This document shows positions 25,561 to 37,752 of a stretch of 64,000 nucleotides of DNA, piece after piece; position 1 is the first letter of the stretch; every line of letters begins with the position of its first letter. The DNA is taken from the NCBI GenBank assembly GCA_959347315.1, contig OY365810.1, forward strand, positions 4,954,832-5,018,831, given 5' to 3'. The translations under genes and the position numbers were made by a program. This DNA is from Bimastos eiseni. Taxonomy: Eukaryota; Annelida; Clitellata; Crassiclitellata; Lumbricidae. The notes beneath the pieces are model-generated. The model was not told where the DNA came from and did no database searches. It was given only the letters and a program-made list of their open reading frames with translations.

Positions 25561-27223
25561 CAAGCCGTCCATCACGCGCCTAGGGATACGAGGTCACATA
25601 TTTGTGACAATTGTGACTAGATGGAGGGGCCGACGAAATGTGATGTCACATCATCACATCAAGCATCAAAATTCGTTATTAAATTAGTAAAGTTCCACTT
25701 ATTAACTGTAACTTTTGTCAAAATATAACAGCACTGATTAAAATTATTGCAATCTTAATTTTTGGATTGTTTATTTTTACGCTCGGTGTTAATTTTGGGG
25801 TTTTGGAAGTGAGGCAGCCATTCTGCTACACACAAATATGAATCAATTTTCACCACACATTTCGCTGCACGTCGGCAACGTGCGCGAATGACTAACCGTA
25901 GGCCTAATCACAAACGAAGGCATTGTGGAGAGTGTATATTGGATAGACAAAGAAGAACTGGATCTATATGAAATATTGATTGAAGAGGATTGTGAGCTAT
26001 GAGGTATCCCTATTTATTCCATGAAGGAGCATTTTGCCTCTCAGTGGAGAATGGAGAAGCATAATATTTGGATTGTTTCAAGTAATTTTCATTAAACTTT
26101 TTCTTATAAATATAATGATTCTACGAGAGCTTTTCATCTTGCTGAATGCATGCTGATTGTAGTAATTATACTTTCTCCACTTTTCTATAGTTTTAAGTAT
26201 AATGATAGTCATAATTACTTTTTTAAATTAAATAATTGCAATCACATCCTGAACATCTTTTGTTTCGGGAAAAAAGGTTGCAGAGCTTTCGGGACGTCAT
26301 ATCAGAGGGAGGGTCTATGACTTTTGTGATGACGCGTGACGAGGGGATGGGTCAAAATGTGTTCAAACTTCCATGACGTCATTAATTATTGACGGCTCCT
26401 TAGGTGACGCAATACAAGCGCCTGCGGACAATGCATTTGCCGAAAAACAGATTGCTGTTTAATAGTTGCCTAAAAATTAAAATTACAGACATCGTTTTAT
26501 CATAAAATGAGAATATTGTCAATGATGAATTATTGTGTGTTACTGCATTGAGTGACTTTGTTTCAAAAATGAAGCAGCGAGACACGCATGTGTCACGCAT
26601 GCTGATGCAGCCTACTATAAAGAGAGAATTAAATGAATGAATGAATGACTTGGATTGCATTTGGTCTTTTCTGTCCCAATCATATCATCCATCCGTTACC
26701 ATTTCCTAGGTATCATAAAAACCCAACGGATCAATGTTTCAAGGTCGATTAAATCATTGTCCTGTAAATAATATTATTGATAATGATGATGGTAATAATA
26801 ATATTAATAATAAAGGCAGCAACAACAACAGCGAAATTGCTAAAGAAACAATCAAAATATTGTGCTTATTAGTAGGCCTATAAAAATACACGTGAACATT
26901 ACATAATGCCATACGGGCAGATGTTTTGTCCAACAAATACCCTGTATACATAGAGTACCATGCATTGGACGCTGCTATAAGCAAAGATGGGATAACTCGG
27001 CCTATTTAATTATGTGCCCTCTACAAGGCCTAACCTATGAGCTGAAGAACACTATAATGTAGCCGAATGCCAGTCGTTAAGGCAATCAATTAATCACTGC
27101 AATTAAATGGATTCCTTTTTTGGATTCGACTGGATGTTCTTCTCACTAAACGATTCTCTTCATTTGAAATCTTGCAGCTGAGAGATAGCATAATTATACA
27201 GAATGTATGATTTCTGAACGAAA
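25561..27223. other. Spacer between propeller copies A and B
   Basis: No gene was identified. Several TGACGTCA/GTGATGTCAC-type palindromic words occur at 25600-25680 and 26300-26400 and may belong to an unrecognised transposon. The last 150-250 bp matches the region before copy C (about 31570-31690), so it belongs to the duplicated unit. Confidence 0.4.
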
Positions 27224-29300
27224 ATGTGTGTAGTTCCATTGATCCTGGCTTACCTGTTTGACGTCGTATTAACGTCGATGATAAACGATCAGCGTAATCT
27301 GAATGGCAAGTTAAATGAAAAAGCGATTCTGCAAAGACGTTCTCAAACCACTGAAGACGCGATTGGTAGGAATTCCTATACAATAGACTATATTGTTCAA
27401 CTTTGACTATAACTTCGCTACTACTTACACACTCTGACAGTGCCAGTCCCAAGCCTGGTTGAAGGAGAAGGGCGACGCTAAAGATCTTTGTTAGCATACG
27501 TGACTTGTCGTTAAGCTGCAACTACTCCGACTCTATGTCTATTTCGGCGGTATGTTGGTCAATCGGCTGATGTACAGTATTCAACTTCACGACCCCTTTT
27601 TGAATCCCGGATTCTTGCGAGAGATTATTTGCTGAGTTAAAGATCTGTTAAAGCGTCAATACAGTAAATCGTCCCTAAAAGTGATGTTAGTAACATTTCT
27701 GATATAGTCCTTTACATTCAAAGTTCTGCTAATAAGTGACCCACACATGGATTGAATCTGGATTCAGATTATATGCAGGATTGAACATGGGCAGACCGGA
27801 TGATTCGACTTCAAACCCTAAATTCGTTAATTAACCTCATTATCTAATATTGCCGAAACTGGTGAATTATATGAAGGCAGTCAAGAGCTTCGAGGTGAGT
27901 TCCTCCACCCATGATTCACTACAGCTGAAAGAAAAGGGCGAGATTGCCCAGACTAATAGCTAGTTAGCATTATTAATGAATTGCCGTTGCTAATGCTCAT
28001 GTAAAGATAGAATGAACTTAGAATGTCTCGTCCATCAATAATACTCTCCGTGAATTCACCTACGAAATGTGTCACGTTATCCAGTTGCGAGGCGACATCA
28101 CTTCAATATCAGGGCATGTTCGGGTAGGAAAAAAGCAGATTAATTTGGTTACCGGTTTCCCTATATAATTATGGTTAGACCCTCATCGGAAATCGGTTCT
28201 GATGCTGGCAGCGTATCCGATCTTAGTCAATACATGGTGTCGAAGACCCTATGTTGAACCGCACAGAATAATTTTATTTGACACCAACATCCAAACAGAT
28301 AATAAGCTCCTCCTGGTTTAGGTGTTTATATTGCCATTCCGCGTACAAACGATTTACGAGAAAAATTTAAGTTTGTTGCAGATTATGTTGCACGTGTGTA
28401 TTTAGTTAGCCTACATGTAACTTCATAGTGGAGCTTTATTAAAAAGATTGTCATCAGCAAATTGATTGTCGTTAATCACAAAGTAAATTCAAGACTTTTC
28501 TTGATTGCAGTCAGTATAAATTTCTTAAAGTCGCTTCAACGTGCGGCTTGCATCGTCTATGGTGTAATACGATTTCAAGGCCATATTTACTTTCACTGTC
28601 CGAGCAACCTTGACGTGCCACATTCTATCCAGTCGATCCGTGTCTACGAAGATTCGCCTCCATTTGATCTTCTTATGCTGGCAACAATTGAGGAAGCCAA
28701 CGACCCTCGACATGTTGCCTATGATGCTATATTAAAGTGTCTCTATATTTTGGATCCGTTTTCAACATGCATCTGGCAGTTTACGGTGCAGGATCATAAA
28801 TTGACGAAATAATTGTGCAATCTGGTCCAGCCCATCAGTTTCACAGTTTCCGCTGACGGTCAAGTGATTGTACTTCAAATTAAAGAACCATCGAATGATC
28901 TGGAGATCTATGGACCAAACGCAGTCTTGATCCGTACAATTTTGCTGTCGAATTACATTGATCAACCCAGTTGGGTGTATCCTCATAATCATGCCATCCG
29001 TGATATACATTTAATTGCTAGTATAAATGATACATTTCTAATTGTCACCCTGTTCGACTTTTTACTCGAGGAGGTTTCGCAATTGATTGTTGGCATTCCA
29101 ATAGTTTTAGTCTAGTCTCCATTAATGCATCCACTTCAAGTGGACGCATTATCGGCAAAGTAAATCAAACATGCAGACACCAAATTGACTCATATTTGCT
29201 CTGGCAAGTGAACGGTCCAACCTTAGAATCTGATGTCTCCTTCATTTATGTTCTTTACGACAATTATCTTAATTGTGGGAGATAAAATAATTACAGTTCG
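27224..29300 (+). pseudogene. Secreted beta-propeller-like gene, copy B (recently broken)
   Basis: Exon 1 (27224-27365) encodes a signal peptide (MCVVPLILAYLFDVVLTS) and RRSQTTEDAI. Exon 2 starts at 28511. It is very similar to the intact copy C (for example ILDPFSTCIW, CNLVQPISFTVSADGQVIV). A TAA at 28810-28812 replaces the Trp codon TGG of copy C, and a 1-bp deletion at about 29100-29110 shifts frame and gives an early stop. Homology continues in another frame to about 29290. Few other disruptions suggest recent loss. Confidence 0.8.
27429..27497 (-). other. Possible antisense signal-peptide exon
   Basis: On the minus strand 23 codons (MLTKIFSVALLLQPGLGLAL plus three residues) run from an ATG directly to a GTAAGT donor in phase 0. 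The same block recurs, damaged, at 7733, 30565 and 32020. I found no downstream exon, so it may be a dispersed repeat rather than a gene start. Confidence 0.3.
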
Positions 29301-29571
29301 TATTTCTATCCTACATTGACCCAAGTCTATTCACTTGCTGAAAATACATTATTTATTATTTGCTTCCGCTGGACAAAAATGGCATTCTCTTAATGCTCAA
29401 CAATTTAAGTTGGATATGTTGAAGCTATTATTGCATAGAACTACATTTTTAAATGATGTCTTCTTGTAAGTTGAATGACTTTCACTTAAATATAACCCAT
29501 AGACACAACAGTGCTAATGCTCGAAGGTGTAGGAATAAAGTCTATGGTCTGGATACGATTCTTCTTTGTAC

Positions 29572-30230
29572 GATCAAATCAAATCAAATATGTTTTTATT
29601 GATCCCGTTTGTATTGTACACTGGTCATTACATAACAAGTGGAAAAACGAAAATAGCTGTACAAAAGAACATTTTAGCAATAACTTAATATTCTATGGGA
29701 CGGGAAAATAGGGACAAAGAAGGACCCTAAGGGACCCAAAGATCCCGCTAGCCGGGCCTACCCTTTCCTTGAAATTTAATCGGCAGTAGGTCAAAGTGCA
29801 GTTAACAAAAGTTTTTGTCTTAATTAGTTAACTAATCAAGTTCGTGAACACAGATCCCAAGATATTGATAGTGGCAATAAGTAATGATGATTAAAATGAT
29901 TATGCAGTAACAACAATAAGATGACTAAACAGTAACAAAGTAATTACGAAGTATTAGTAGCAGATAGTTGTGTCTTGAGTTTTTTCTTAAATATACTAAT
30001 ATTCTGAGATTGTCGAATATCAATGGGCGTCTTATTCCCTTCATTAAGACACGTATATTTAATGAAGAATAATCGAGTGTTCGTTCTACACAAAAAATGG
30101 TCTGTAATTAGACAAAGAGTGCACATTGTATGAGTTAGTAGATGATATTTGGATATACGATGTGGGACAAAATGATGTGAATGCAGCCTCGCCGTGGAAA
30201 TTGTTCTACATGGCAAACATTTGGTGAATC
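29572..30230 (-). mobile_element. LINE 3' end, minus strand
   Basis: The minus frame 30216-29944 ends in RLFFIKYTCLNEGNKTPIDI and FKKKLKTQL, a LINE C-terminal pattern. The minus-strand 3' end carries a GATTT-type repeat tail (plus strand AAATCAAATC at about 29575). It is a different subfamily from the GGCGCTATATAAAT copies. Confidence 0.6.
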
Positions 30231-31818
30231 ATAGGGTAAATTGAACAGCAGTGAGTGACTTAAATCAAAACCCGCCTAGTCATGTCATTTTAAAACTACT
30301 GGGGGTCTAGTAAGCGGGGCTTAGGCCCATTGGTTCTGCATTTTCTTGTATATATGTTGAGTTTTGATATGTCTTGGTTTCAATAAAAACAACTTGACTT
30401 AGCTAATGACTTTAAAATAATGTATGAACAGTTTTTATTTGCCCTAGGCATGCAATTAGACAACCTTAGAGTTACAAAGATTTTGAACTCTTTCAACAAA
30501 ACGCCAGTTGAGAGTAAGTAAATATAATAATGAATTGTCGAGATCACCTCAATACCTCCACTACCGTACCTGTGGTATTGTCAGTTCTGAGTCATGAATA
30601 ATAGAGGAGGGCGACGTAAATCATCCTTGTTAAGACGCAGCGCCATTAGAATGCAACTAGCCAGATATCGCCTCAACTTCATAATGACTAGGTTACTTTT
30701 GCTGCCAACCATTTTTGATGGTACTCGTTGAAGGTTTTAGCCAAACAATCGAAATCATTGCGGCACGAAAGTTAATCGCCCGTTTTAATACCGATAATTT
30801 TTGATTAGGCAAAATATATCAGAATTTCTTATTGTCTGTGAAGGCGGTGATGTTCGTTTTCATATCTAAATCTCTGTCCAGTTAGGTAGACCATCCAGAG
30901 CACAGTGGCGATTGAATGGTTCATCTTTACATGTAGAACCAATTATTGATTTAATTAATAGCGATCACGACACTTAAATGTGTCCTCATCTTATTCTGTA
31001 ATATCACTGTATGGCATTGAGCTAAATGCATACAGTCTTTTCAAGTGCTGGATTTGATAAGATCCGCCCCAGTCTGAGCAACACTAGGTATGCTGTGGGT
31101 CACAGATCTGTACATAAGAACTGATTGCGCTGCCTACACAAGATCACCAAGTGTTGCCAAGTAGATGGAACTATCCACTGGGTTGGAAACACTCCATTTG
31201 AAGCCTCATATGTAGGCCTACGATCATTGTGGGACAAGCCACCAGATTTCATACATGTTGGCCTATAGCTCGTTCATCTTGTTAGACGCAGTATGGGAGG
31301 GAGCTTCTCATGCCACTGTGGCATTTGCTGCATAAGAACTTCGAAAATAGGCCAACACTGCAATCATTATATTGGCGCATTTCATCTTTGTTATGGATTC
31401 GGCGCTAAGTAAATGTATATCGTCATCAACTCTGCAATTATAGTAATACATGCAATATGATGATAGTCATGAATTTTTGTCCAACACTCAATCTGTACGC
31501 TATCAGTTGCCACCAGTGCACAATACTCTGGTTGATGCTAATGCGAACCACGTGTTCTGATAGTTATACGCTAAGATGGGATCTCATAACTATGTGCCCT
31601 CCGCAAAAGCATAACTCATGAGCTGAAGAATCACATGTTTAATGCAGTCGAATGCCAGCCCTTAATGAAATCAATCGACCACTGAAATTAAATTGATCTC
31701 TTTTGTTGCGATTGACTGGATGTACTTCTCAGTAGACGATTCTCATCACTTGAATCTAGCAGCCAATTGATTGCGTCCGATCTTCTATTTTATGTATTCG
31801 TAAGATTTCTGAACGAAA
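30231..31818. other. Spacer with partial copies of the propeller unit
   Basis: No intact gene was seen. 30565-30640 repeats the antisense signal-peptide-like block. 31030-31200 resembles the downstream flank of copy C (about 33960-34050), including CTATCCACTG. 31570-31690 resembles the upstream flank of copy B. This is duplication debris. Confidence 0.5.
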
Positions 31819-33633
31819 ATGTTTGTAGTTCAATTGATCCTGGTTTATCTGTTTGGTGTCGTATTAACGTCGTTGATAAACGATCAGCATAAACCGAATG
31901 ACGAGTCTCATAAAAATGCGATTCTGGAAAGACGTTCTCAACCCGCAGAAGATGCGACTGGTAAGGATTAGTAGGCTACGTTGTTTGTAAATGCATAACT
32001 CCATCATTGCTAACACTCTGGCAGTGCCAATCCCAAGCCTGGACAAAGAAGGAGGGTGGCGATAATGATCTTCCTTATCACACATTGTAAGTGAACTGCT
32101 ACTAATCTCACTCGATGTCTATCGGTGTAGAACAGATCGCCAGCATGTTGATCGGTATTCATCTTAAAGACTCTGTGTTGAAGCCCGGATTCTTATGACT
32201 GTTTTTATAGTAAAGGATCTGTTAAAACACTGACGCAGACTAAGAAAATTGAGTTGGTAACATTTTAAATATTATTCATATTGACCATACAGACATGGCG
32301 TACATTGAAAGGGGCTACTAATAAGAGTGCACATAGAGGCTGGATCGAAATTCAGATCAGATCACGTGGAAGCGGGGAGTAACCGGATGATTCAATGGGC
32401 ATTTTACCTCTATGATCCGACTTCAAATCCTGAATCGGTTATTTACGATCATTATCCAACATTGTCGAGACTTCGACGTGCAAATGCAACTGGAGGAAGA
32501 AGAAGGTGAGATGGCCTTGACTAATGGTCGGCTTTATTAATGAATTGTCGATGATAAAATCACTGCAGAGACGGAACGAACCTAGAATGCCTCATTGCCT
32601 TATTGAAATTACAACAAAATATGTTTACATACAGTCGACGCGTAGACCTACACATGACGAGTAATGGGCCCAGATTTACAAGGAAAATGTAGATGTGCTG
32701 CAGATTATTTGCACATGCGTATTAACTTGCATGTGAGTTACTAATCAAGTATCTAATATAATGATTGTCTCTCAATACGTATCGAATGTCGATGATCATG
32801 AAATAAATTCATGCGTTTGTTTGATTTCAGTCTACAAACATTTTCTAAAATCGCTTCGACGTGTGGCTTGTGCCGCCGATGGCGCAATACGACATCAAGG
32901 TCATATTTATATAGTTTGTCTGAGCAATCTGTTTGATTCACAATCTATCCAGTCGATCCGTGTCTATGAAGATACGCCTCCATTTGATCTTCTTATGCTG
33001 GCAACAATTGAAGAAGTCAACGACCCTCGAAATGTTGCCTCTGATGCTGTATTAAAGTGTTTCTATATTTTGGATCCGTTTTCAACATGCATCTGGAAGT
33101 TTACGGTGGAGGATCATAAATTGACGAAATGGTTGTGCAATCTGGTCCAGCCCATCAGTTTCACAGTTTCCGCTGACGGTCAAGTGATTGTACTTCGACA
33201 TAATGAAGCATCGAATGACTTGGAGATCTATGAACCAAACGGCGTTTTGGTCAGTAGAATTGTGCTTTCGAATTACACGGATCGGCCATATTGGGTAAAA
33301 CCTCGTAAAGATGGCATCTTTGATATAATTTTAATTGCCAGCATGAATAATACTTTTATAATTATCACTCAATTCGAATATATAGTAGTTGAACAGGCCA
33401 TTGTTGGCATGCCAATTGGTTTAAGTCTAGTTTCTATTAATGCATCCACTTCTAGCGGACACATCATCAGTCAAGTGAAAAAGGAGTTCAGTGGCCAAAT
33501 TGACTTATATTTGCGCTGGAAAGTGACAGGCTCATGCCTACAGTTTGATGTTACTTATATTCCTCTCGCCCGCGACTGGTTTCTAATTGTGGGAGAAAAA
33601 ATTATTACACTTTGTTACGCGGTAGATCACTAA
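31819..33633 (+). CDS. Secreted beta-propeller-like protein, copy C (intact)
   Basis: Two exons, 31819-31960 and 32831-33633, join in phase 1 and give 314 aa. Exon 1 is a signal peptide (MFVVQLILVYLFGVVLTS) plus a basic ERRSQPAEDA stretch. Exon 2 has repeated strands typical of NHL/YncE-like propellers: SIQSIRVYEDTPPFDLLML, FYILDPFSTCIWKFTVED, SFTVSADGQVIVLRH, LEIYEPNGVLV and GLSLVSINASTSSGHIISQV. About four blades are visible, fewer than a full six-blade wheel. No catalytic residues are recognisable, and the ligand is unknown. Four N-x-S/T sites fit secretion. It is the only uninterrupted member of a four-copy cluster. Confidence 0.75.
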
Positions 33634-33710
33634 TTGTGGGAGATAAAATTATTACAGTTTGTTGTGGAAGAGGTTTCTAATTGTGATAGATAAAATTGTC
33701 ACGGTTTGGT
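33579..33710 (+). repeat. Degenerate triplication at the 3' end of copy C
   Basis: Three diverged units resembling TTTCTAATTGTGGGAGA plus AAAATTATTACA begin near 33579, 33630 and 33675. The first encodes the C terminus, and the stop codon lies at the end of that unit. Confidence 0.6.
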
Positions 33711-34055
33711 ACTCTGCCTGAAGTGAGCTATATCCACCCGCTTGATGTATATTTTTCATTTTAATGCGTCCGCAGGACACAACTGCGTTAGGTCTAATGC
33801 TACCAAATGTGTTTTGAATATGTTGACAATATTGTTATATAAAATCGCATTTTCAAGGACCCCATCTTGTATGTTGAATGACTTTTTTTGTTACATATTG
33901 TCAAAGTACTGTTGCATGTAGGCCCTATGTTATGATTGGATCATCGACCCCGTCTGTACGACACTCAATCGGTTACAGCTCACAGAATTGATTGCGTTAC
34001 TTAAAATGGTCGACGTAGTGCGCTGCCAGGTCGAAGGATCTATCCACTGCAGGCC

Positions 34056-34430
34056 ATTAATTGACGAGGTGGTTTGGGGATCTAGTCCGGCCCAAATGTT
34101 TTACAGTTTCCACCGATGGTCAGGTTGTGGTACTTCGACATTGTCGAACATCTACTGAACTGGATATCTTCGTACAATCGTGGTGTCCAGAAACATCGGC
34201 TTTCCACTGAGGTTCGGTCGAATTCAAAATGATGTCCTAATCGCAGTCCCACAACTCAAAGAGCTAGAACTGTGATCATAGGATTAGGCTAGGAATATGT
34301 ATTTAACTTTTAATATCATTTTTATTATTATCATTGTCTTCTATGGTTTGCTAGCCGCAGGTCTTAGTTTAGTGTCTACAAACTGCGAGATTATCAGTCA
34401 AATACTATATGTTGCTTGATATGTACTGCT
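34056..34430 (+). pseudogene. Propeller gene fragment, copy D
   Basis: A short stretch encodes TRWFGDLVRP and FTVSTDGQVVVLRH, then LSLVSTNCEIISQI in a shifted frame, matching the second half of copy C. No signal-peptide exon or complete frame remains. Confidence 0.65.
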
Positions 34431-34647
34431 GCATATTTATAAGCTAAAGACTAAAATGCCTCTAATCAAGGCATTCGCGTATCATGGTCGGTTGAATAAA
34501 TCGTCTAACCAGTCTCCCTTTTCTTGTTCTTTTGTCATTGTTTGGGCTTTGGGGAATACAGTATACTGAAGATGGATATCAAGAACAATTTTTTCTTTAT
34601 CATCGTCTTCAATTCAACTCTCATATTGCCTCTAGCAGTCTCATAAT

Positions 34648-35170
34648 CAGAGCCGTATTAAGCTTTTGTAGGCCAGTTTCAAAAATAGAGTGGAGGCCCC
34701 TTAGATGCTTGCACAAAGAAACATGAAATAATGTAGGTAATCTATAATTCTAACCGTCTAAATAGCAGGGTTTTCAACGTGAAATCGATAAGTAATTACA
34801 ATAGACAAAACTTACAAAGTCAACAATTGTTATTGCACTATATTGAGTGCTATATGAATACCAAGTTGGTATTGTTAAAGATAACCTAATTGTTAACCTA
34901 ATTAAATTTTAATTAAAATTTAATTGAGAGGTGGTTCCGTGTGTAAACTACATTTTACTCATTGTGTGCTGTATACAAATCTTGAAAATCTCATTGACGG
35001 AATTTTGATGCTGAGAAAGAATCAATAATATCTTTAACATAAAGGCTTTGAACAATTTCTGATCTGATGTCCATAAATGTTAGGGTGTTTAATCTGTCTT
35101 GACCCATGGTTAATCTGACAGCATTTTTAGTGCGTTTGAGAAGACTTAAGCGGCCAACGACCTATTTAGA
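34648..35170 (-). mobile_element. hAT transposase remnant (ZMYM1-like C terminus)
   Basis: Minus-strand translation gives LKRTKNAVRLTMGQDRLNTL, then IRSEIVQSLYVKDIIDSF, the dimerisation region of ZMYM1-like hAT proteins. A CAGAGCCGTATTAAG end at 34648 could be the terminal repeat. Only the C-terminal part remains. Confidence 0.6.
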
Positions 35171-36377
35171 AGTCTATGACTTAAGGATCGTTTACCGAAG
35201 CAGTTGGAAACTGGTAAAGTTAAGCAAATGCGCAGAGCGACTTACACGCTTGAAAATCCGATCTGTAGGTTCAATTCATTGATAAATTTTAACATCAACA
35301 TTGGTGTTTTCCTTGTCGGTAATAATCGAAGTTCTTTTAGAACTGTTTTCCGTTGAATTCACTAATAACAAATTCATTGGTAACATCATCAAAGGGCAGA
35401 CCTAATGTGTTCTTGCTATAATAGAGAGTTAACGAACACTCAAGGCTTTAATTGTAGTTAGGTTTAAAACCGTTTGCTCATAATCGGCTTGCGCAATGGC
35501 TGATAGATCCACTGACGGGCTGGCCTACTGTATCCTGACGTGCAACTTGACTGACTGGGAATCTTAGCCTATAGTTTTATACCATTATTCTTCAACAGAA
35601 ATAAGTCTATGACGTCGAAGAAGTGATAGTATGATGATGAACCAAGTGGTCTACTAATGAATAAAAATCATCATCAGTGCGACGTCAGAGCTTTGTTTAT
35701 GCAATTCGTTTCGTCGTAATACAAGCGCAACGTCACAAACAAATAACCGTTGAAATAAATAGACGATCAAGCGTTGGACTGTATGTTCATCTCATAGATT
35801 GACCGTGCATTGCTAATCATAGAATTAGCAACGGATTCTTATCACGAGGAATGATAAATATTTTATAGATCGCTTGAAAATTATCTAAGCAACATGTAGC
35901 GTAGACAAGTTATATCTAAACGACCGCTTGACATTTGGCAGTTAAGAAGACAAGGTAGGGCCTACTGAATCGTTAGATAGCGGTTGTTTCGTGATACTTG
36001 CTTGATAGACATTTGCACAACAATTTATTTTATAGGTTCAGTCTCGTGTGAATATGCAATTTCTCCAATTTCAAATGTAGGTCGTTGAGTTACGATGAAA
36101 TCCATGGATTAACTGAAAGCTTGGATCCCGATATATCTGAAAGTGTTAATTCCAATATCTTGCCACCAACACGCAGAGCTTAGGAGCCACAGAGTTCCCG
36201 TGCTGCGGAGTTTCCAATGGTTAGAGAGTCGACGGATAGCGTTGCTTCAGGGGAGTGTGCCGCTCATTCCGGTACGTCTGTATGTTAGGCTTAGCTAAGA
36301 TTAATCTTACTCTGTGCATTCTTGGAGGTTCAAAACATCCGCCGTCAGGCATCATTATAACAATATTGAAATCAAGA
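35171..36377. other. Flank upstream of the ACSBG-like gene
   Basis: No gene was recognised. An upstream non-coding exon of the ACSBG-like gene could lie here, but nothing in the sequence fixes it. Confidence 0.4.
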
Positions 36378-37752
36378 ATGTCCACGACCCCATCAGACTC
36401 CGAGTCTCGAACTCGGAGAAAGCATAAGACCTCGAAGTCAGCTAGCAATGAGTCATCGGAGGAGGGCTCAGGATTTAGCCACCACAAGGATTTGGACTCT
36501 GAGGGTGGCAATGTGAAGACGGCAGGTGCAAAGACACCTGCTTTGAAAACGTCAATATCCAAGGCTGTCGCCCCGAAGACGTCAGAGTCGAAGTCCAATG
36601 CTCCGATATCATCAGAGTCGAAGAGTGTCGACCCGACAGCGTCAGAGTTAAAGACAAACTTTCGGAAATCGTCAAAGTCAGCGTCTAGCCCTGTGCAAAT
36701 ATCCGAATTACATTTTGTCACGCCAGAATCATCAGAATCAAAGTCTAGCAGTCTGAGGACATCAGACTCGACGGTGAATACGTCTGAGTCAAAGTCTGGC
36801 AGCTCAAAGCACTCAGCGGCAAAGACTGACAACGCGGCGAACACAGACTCAAAATCGATCGACTCAAAGTCCACCGAGTCCTTATCGGGCGTTTCGAAAT
36901 GGTTGGAAACGAAGTCGAACGTTTCAGAGACGACGTCGAAATCCGACGCATCTGGAGCGAAAGATTCAAGATCTGAGACGCCTCCCACACCTGCATCAGA
37001 TCATGTCACAACAAAGACAAAGGCTCCCACAGAAAAATTATCAGAAGCAAAGCGAAAGAGCTCCGATCCATTTTCGAAAGCCGTCGAGTTCTTCAGAACG
37101 CGTGTGCCAGGATTTCTATCCGAGGCTTCTCAACCTAAGACAGCGACGCTCACCCCAAAGCCTGCTCCAATTAAACCGAATTCGTTGCTTTATACAGCGA
37201 CTCCTGTCGCCTTTTCCCCTGTTCCACTCCCGGACAGGCTCTCTTGGTCACGCGCCTCCTACTGCGCTCCAGCTGCGATGCGCTTGCCATCCATCCCGGA
37301 CTCATCGTTCATTTCTGAATTGGAAACGCCCATGAAGCCCGCAAGAAAGGCAGCTGCAGTTTCCTCTCTTTCAATTATGAAAGCGCCAACGAAGAAGGAC
37401 ACAGACACTGCGATCGAAATACGCCCTAAGACGCCGGCGAAGAAGGACGATACGCCGGAAATATACCACACGTCGTGGCTAGCCAATCCCAACGTACTCA
37501 CCACTGACTCTTCCATCCCTGCACAGCCCCTGGTTGAGCCCCCATCGCCTGGGGCTCAGTCCCCTCAGATCGCCTCGTTGATGGCGAGGAACGTTCGAAG
37601 GCGGCCATCGGCGTCTGGGCCAGGGAAGCAAAAAGGAAGCAAAGGGTCAGAAGAGGTAGGCATCCGATCCAGAAGCGGATCACGGAATTCTAAGACGGAG
37701 TCAAACACACCGCGACACGTAAGGCAGCGGATCAGCTTCCAGGACAGAGCTG
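36378..37752 (+). CDS. Ser/Lys/Thr-rich disordered first exon of the ACSBG-like gene
   Basis: This exon contributes 458 codons from [17 protein letters not shown]. Residues about 15-220 are a degenerate repeat built on T/S-S-E-S-K-S (from codons like TCAGAGTCGAAG). The rest is Pro/Ser/Lys-rich and basic ([21 protein letters not shown]). It ends at a strong GTGAGT donor whose leftover G joins AT of the next exon to make Asp, giving DRADPDEPFP. An ATG at 36255 is in the same open frame, but the context AGAATGT at 36378 and the start of low complexity favour the later one. I know no ACSBG with such an extension. Confidence 0.75.

Noticed and set aside
36221..36988. 255-codon minus-strand frame rich in Asp, Ser and Phe
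   Set aside because: It is the antisense shadow of the Ser/Lys repeat exon, which has splice sites and joins in frame to ACSBG exons.
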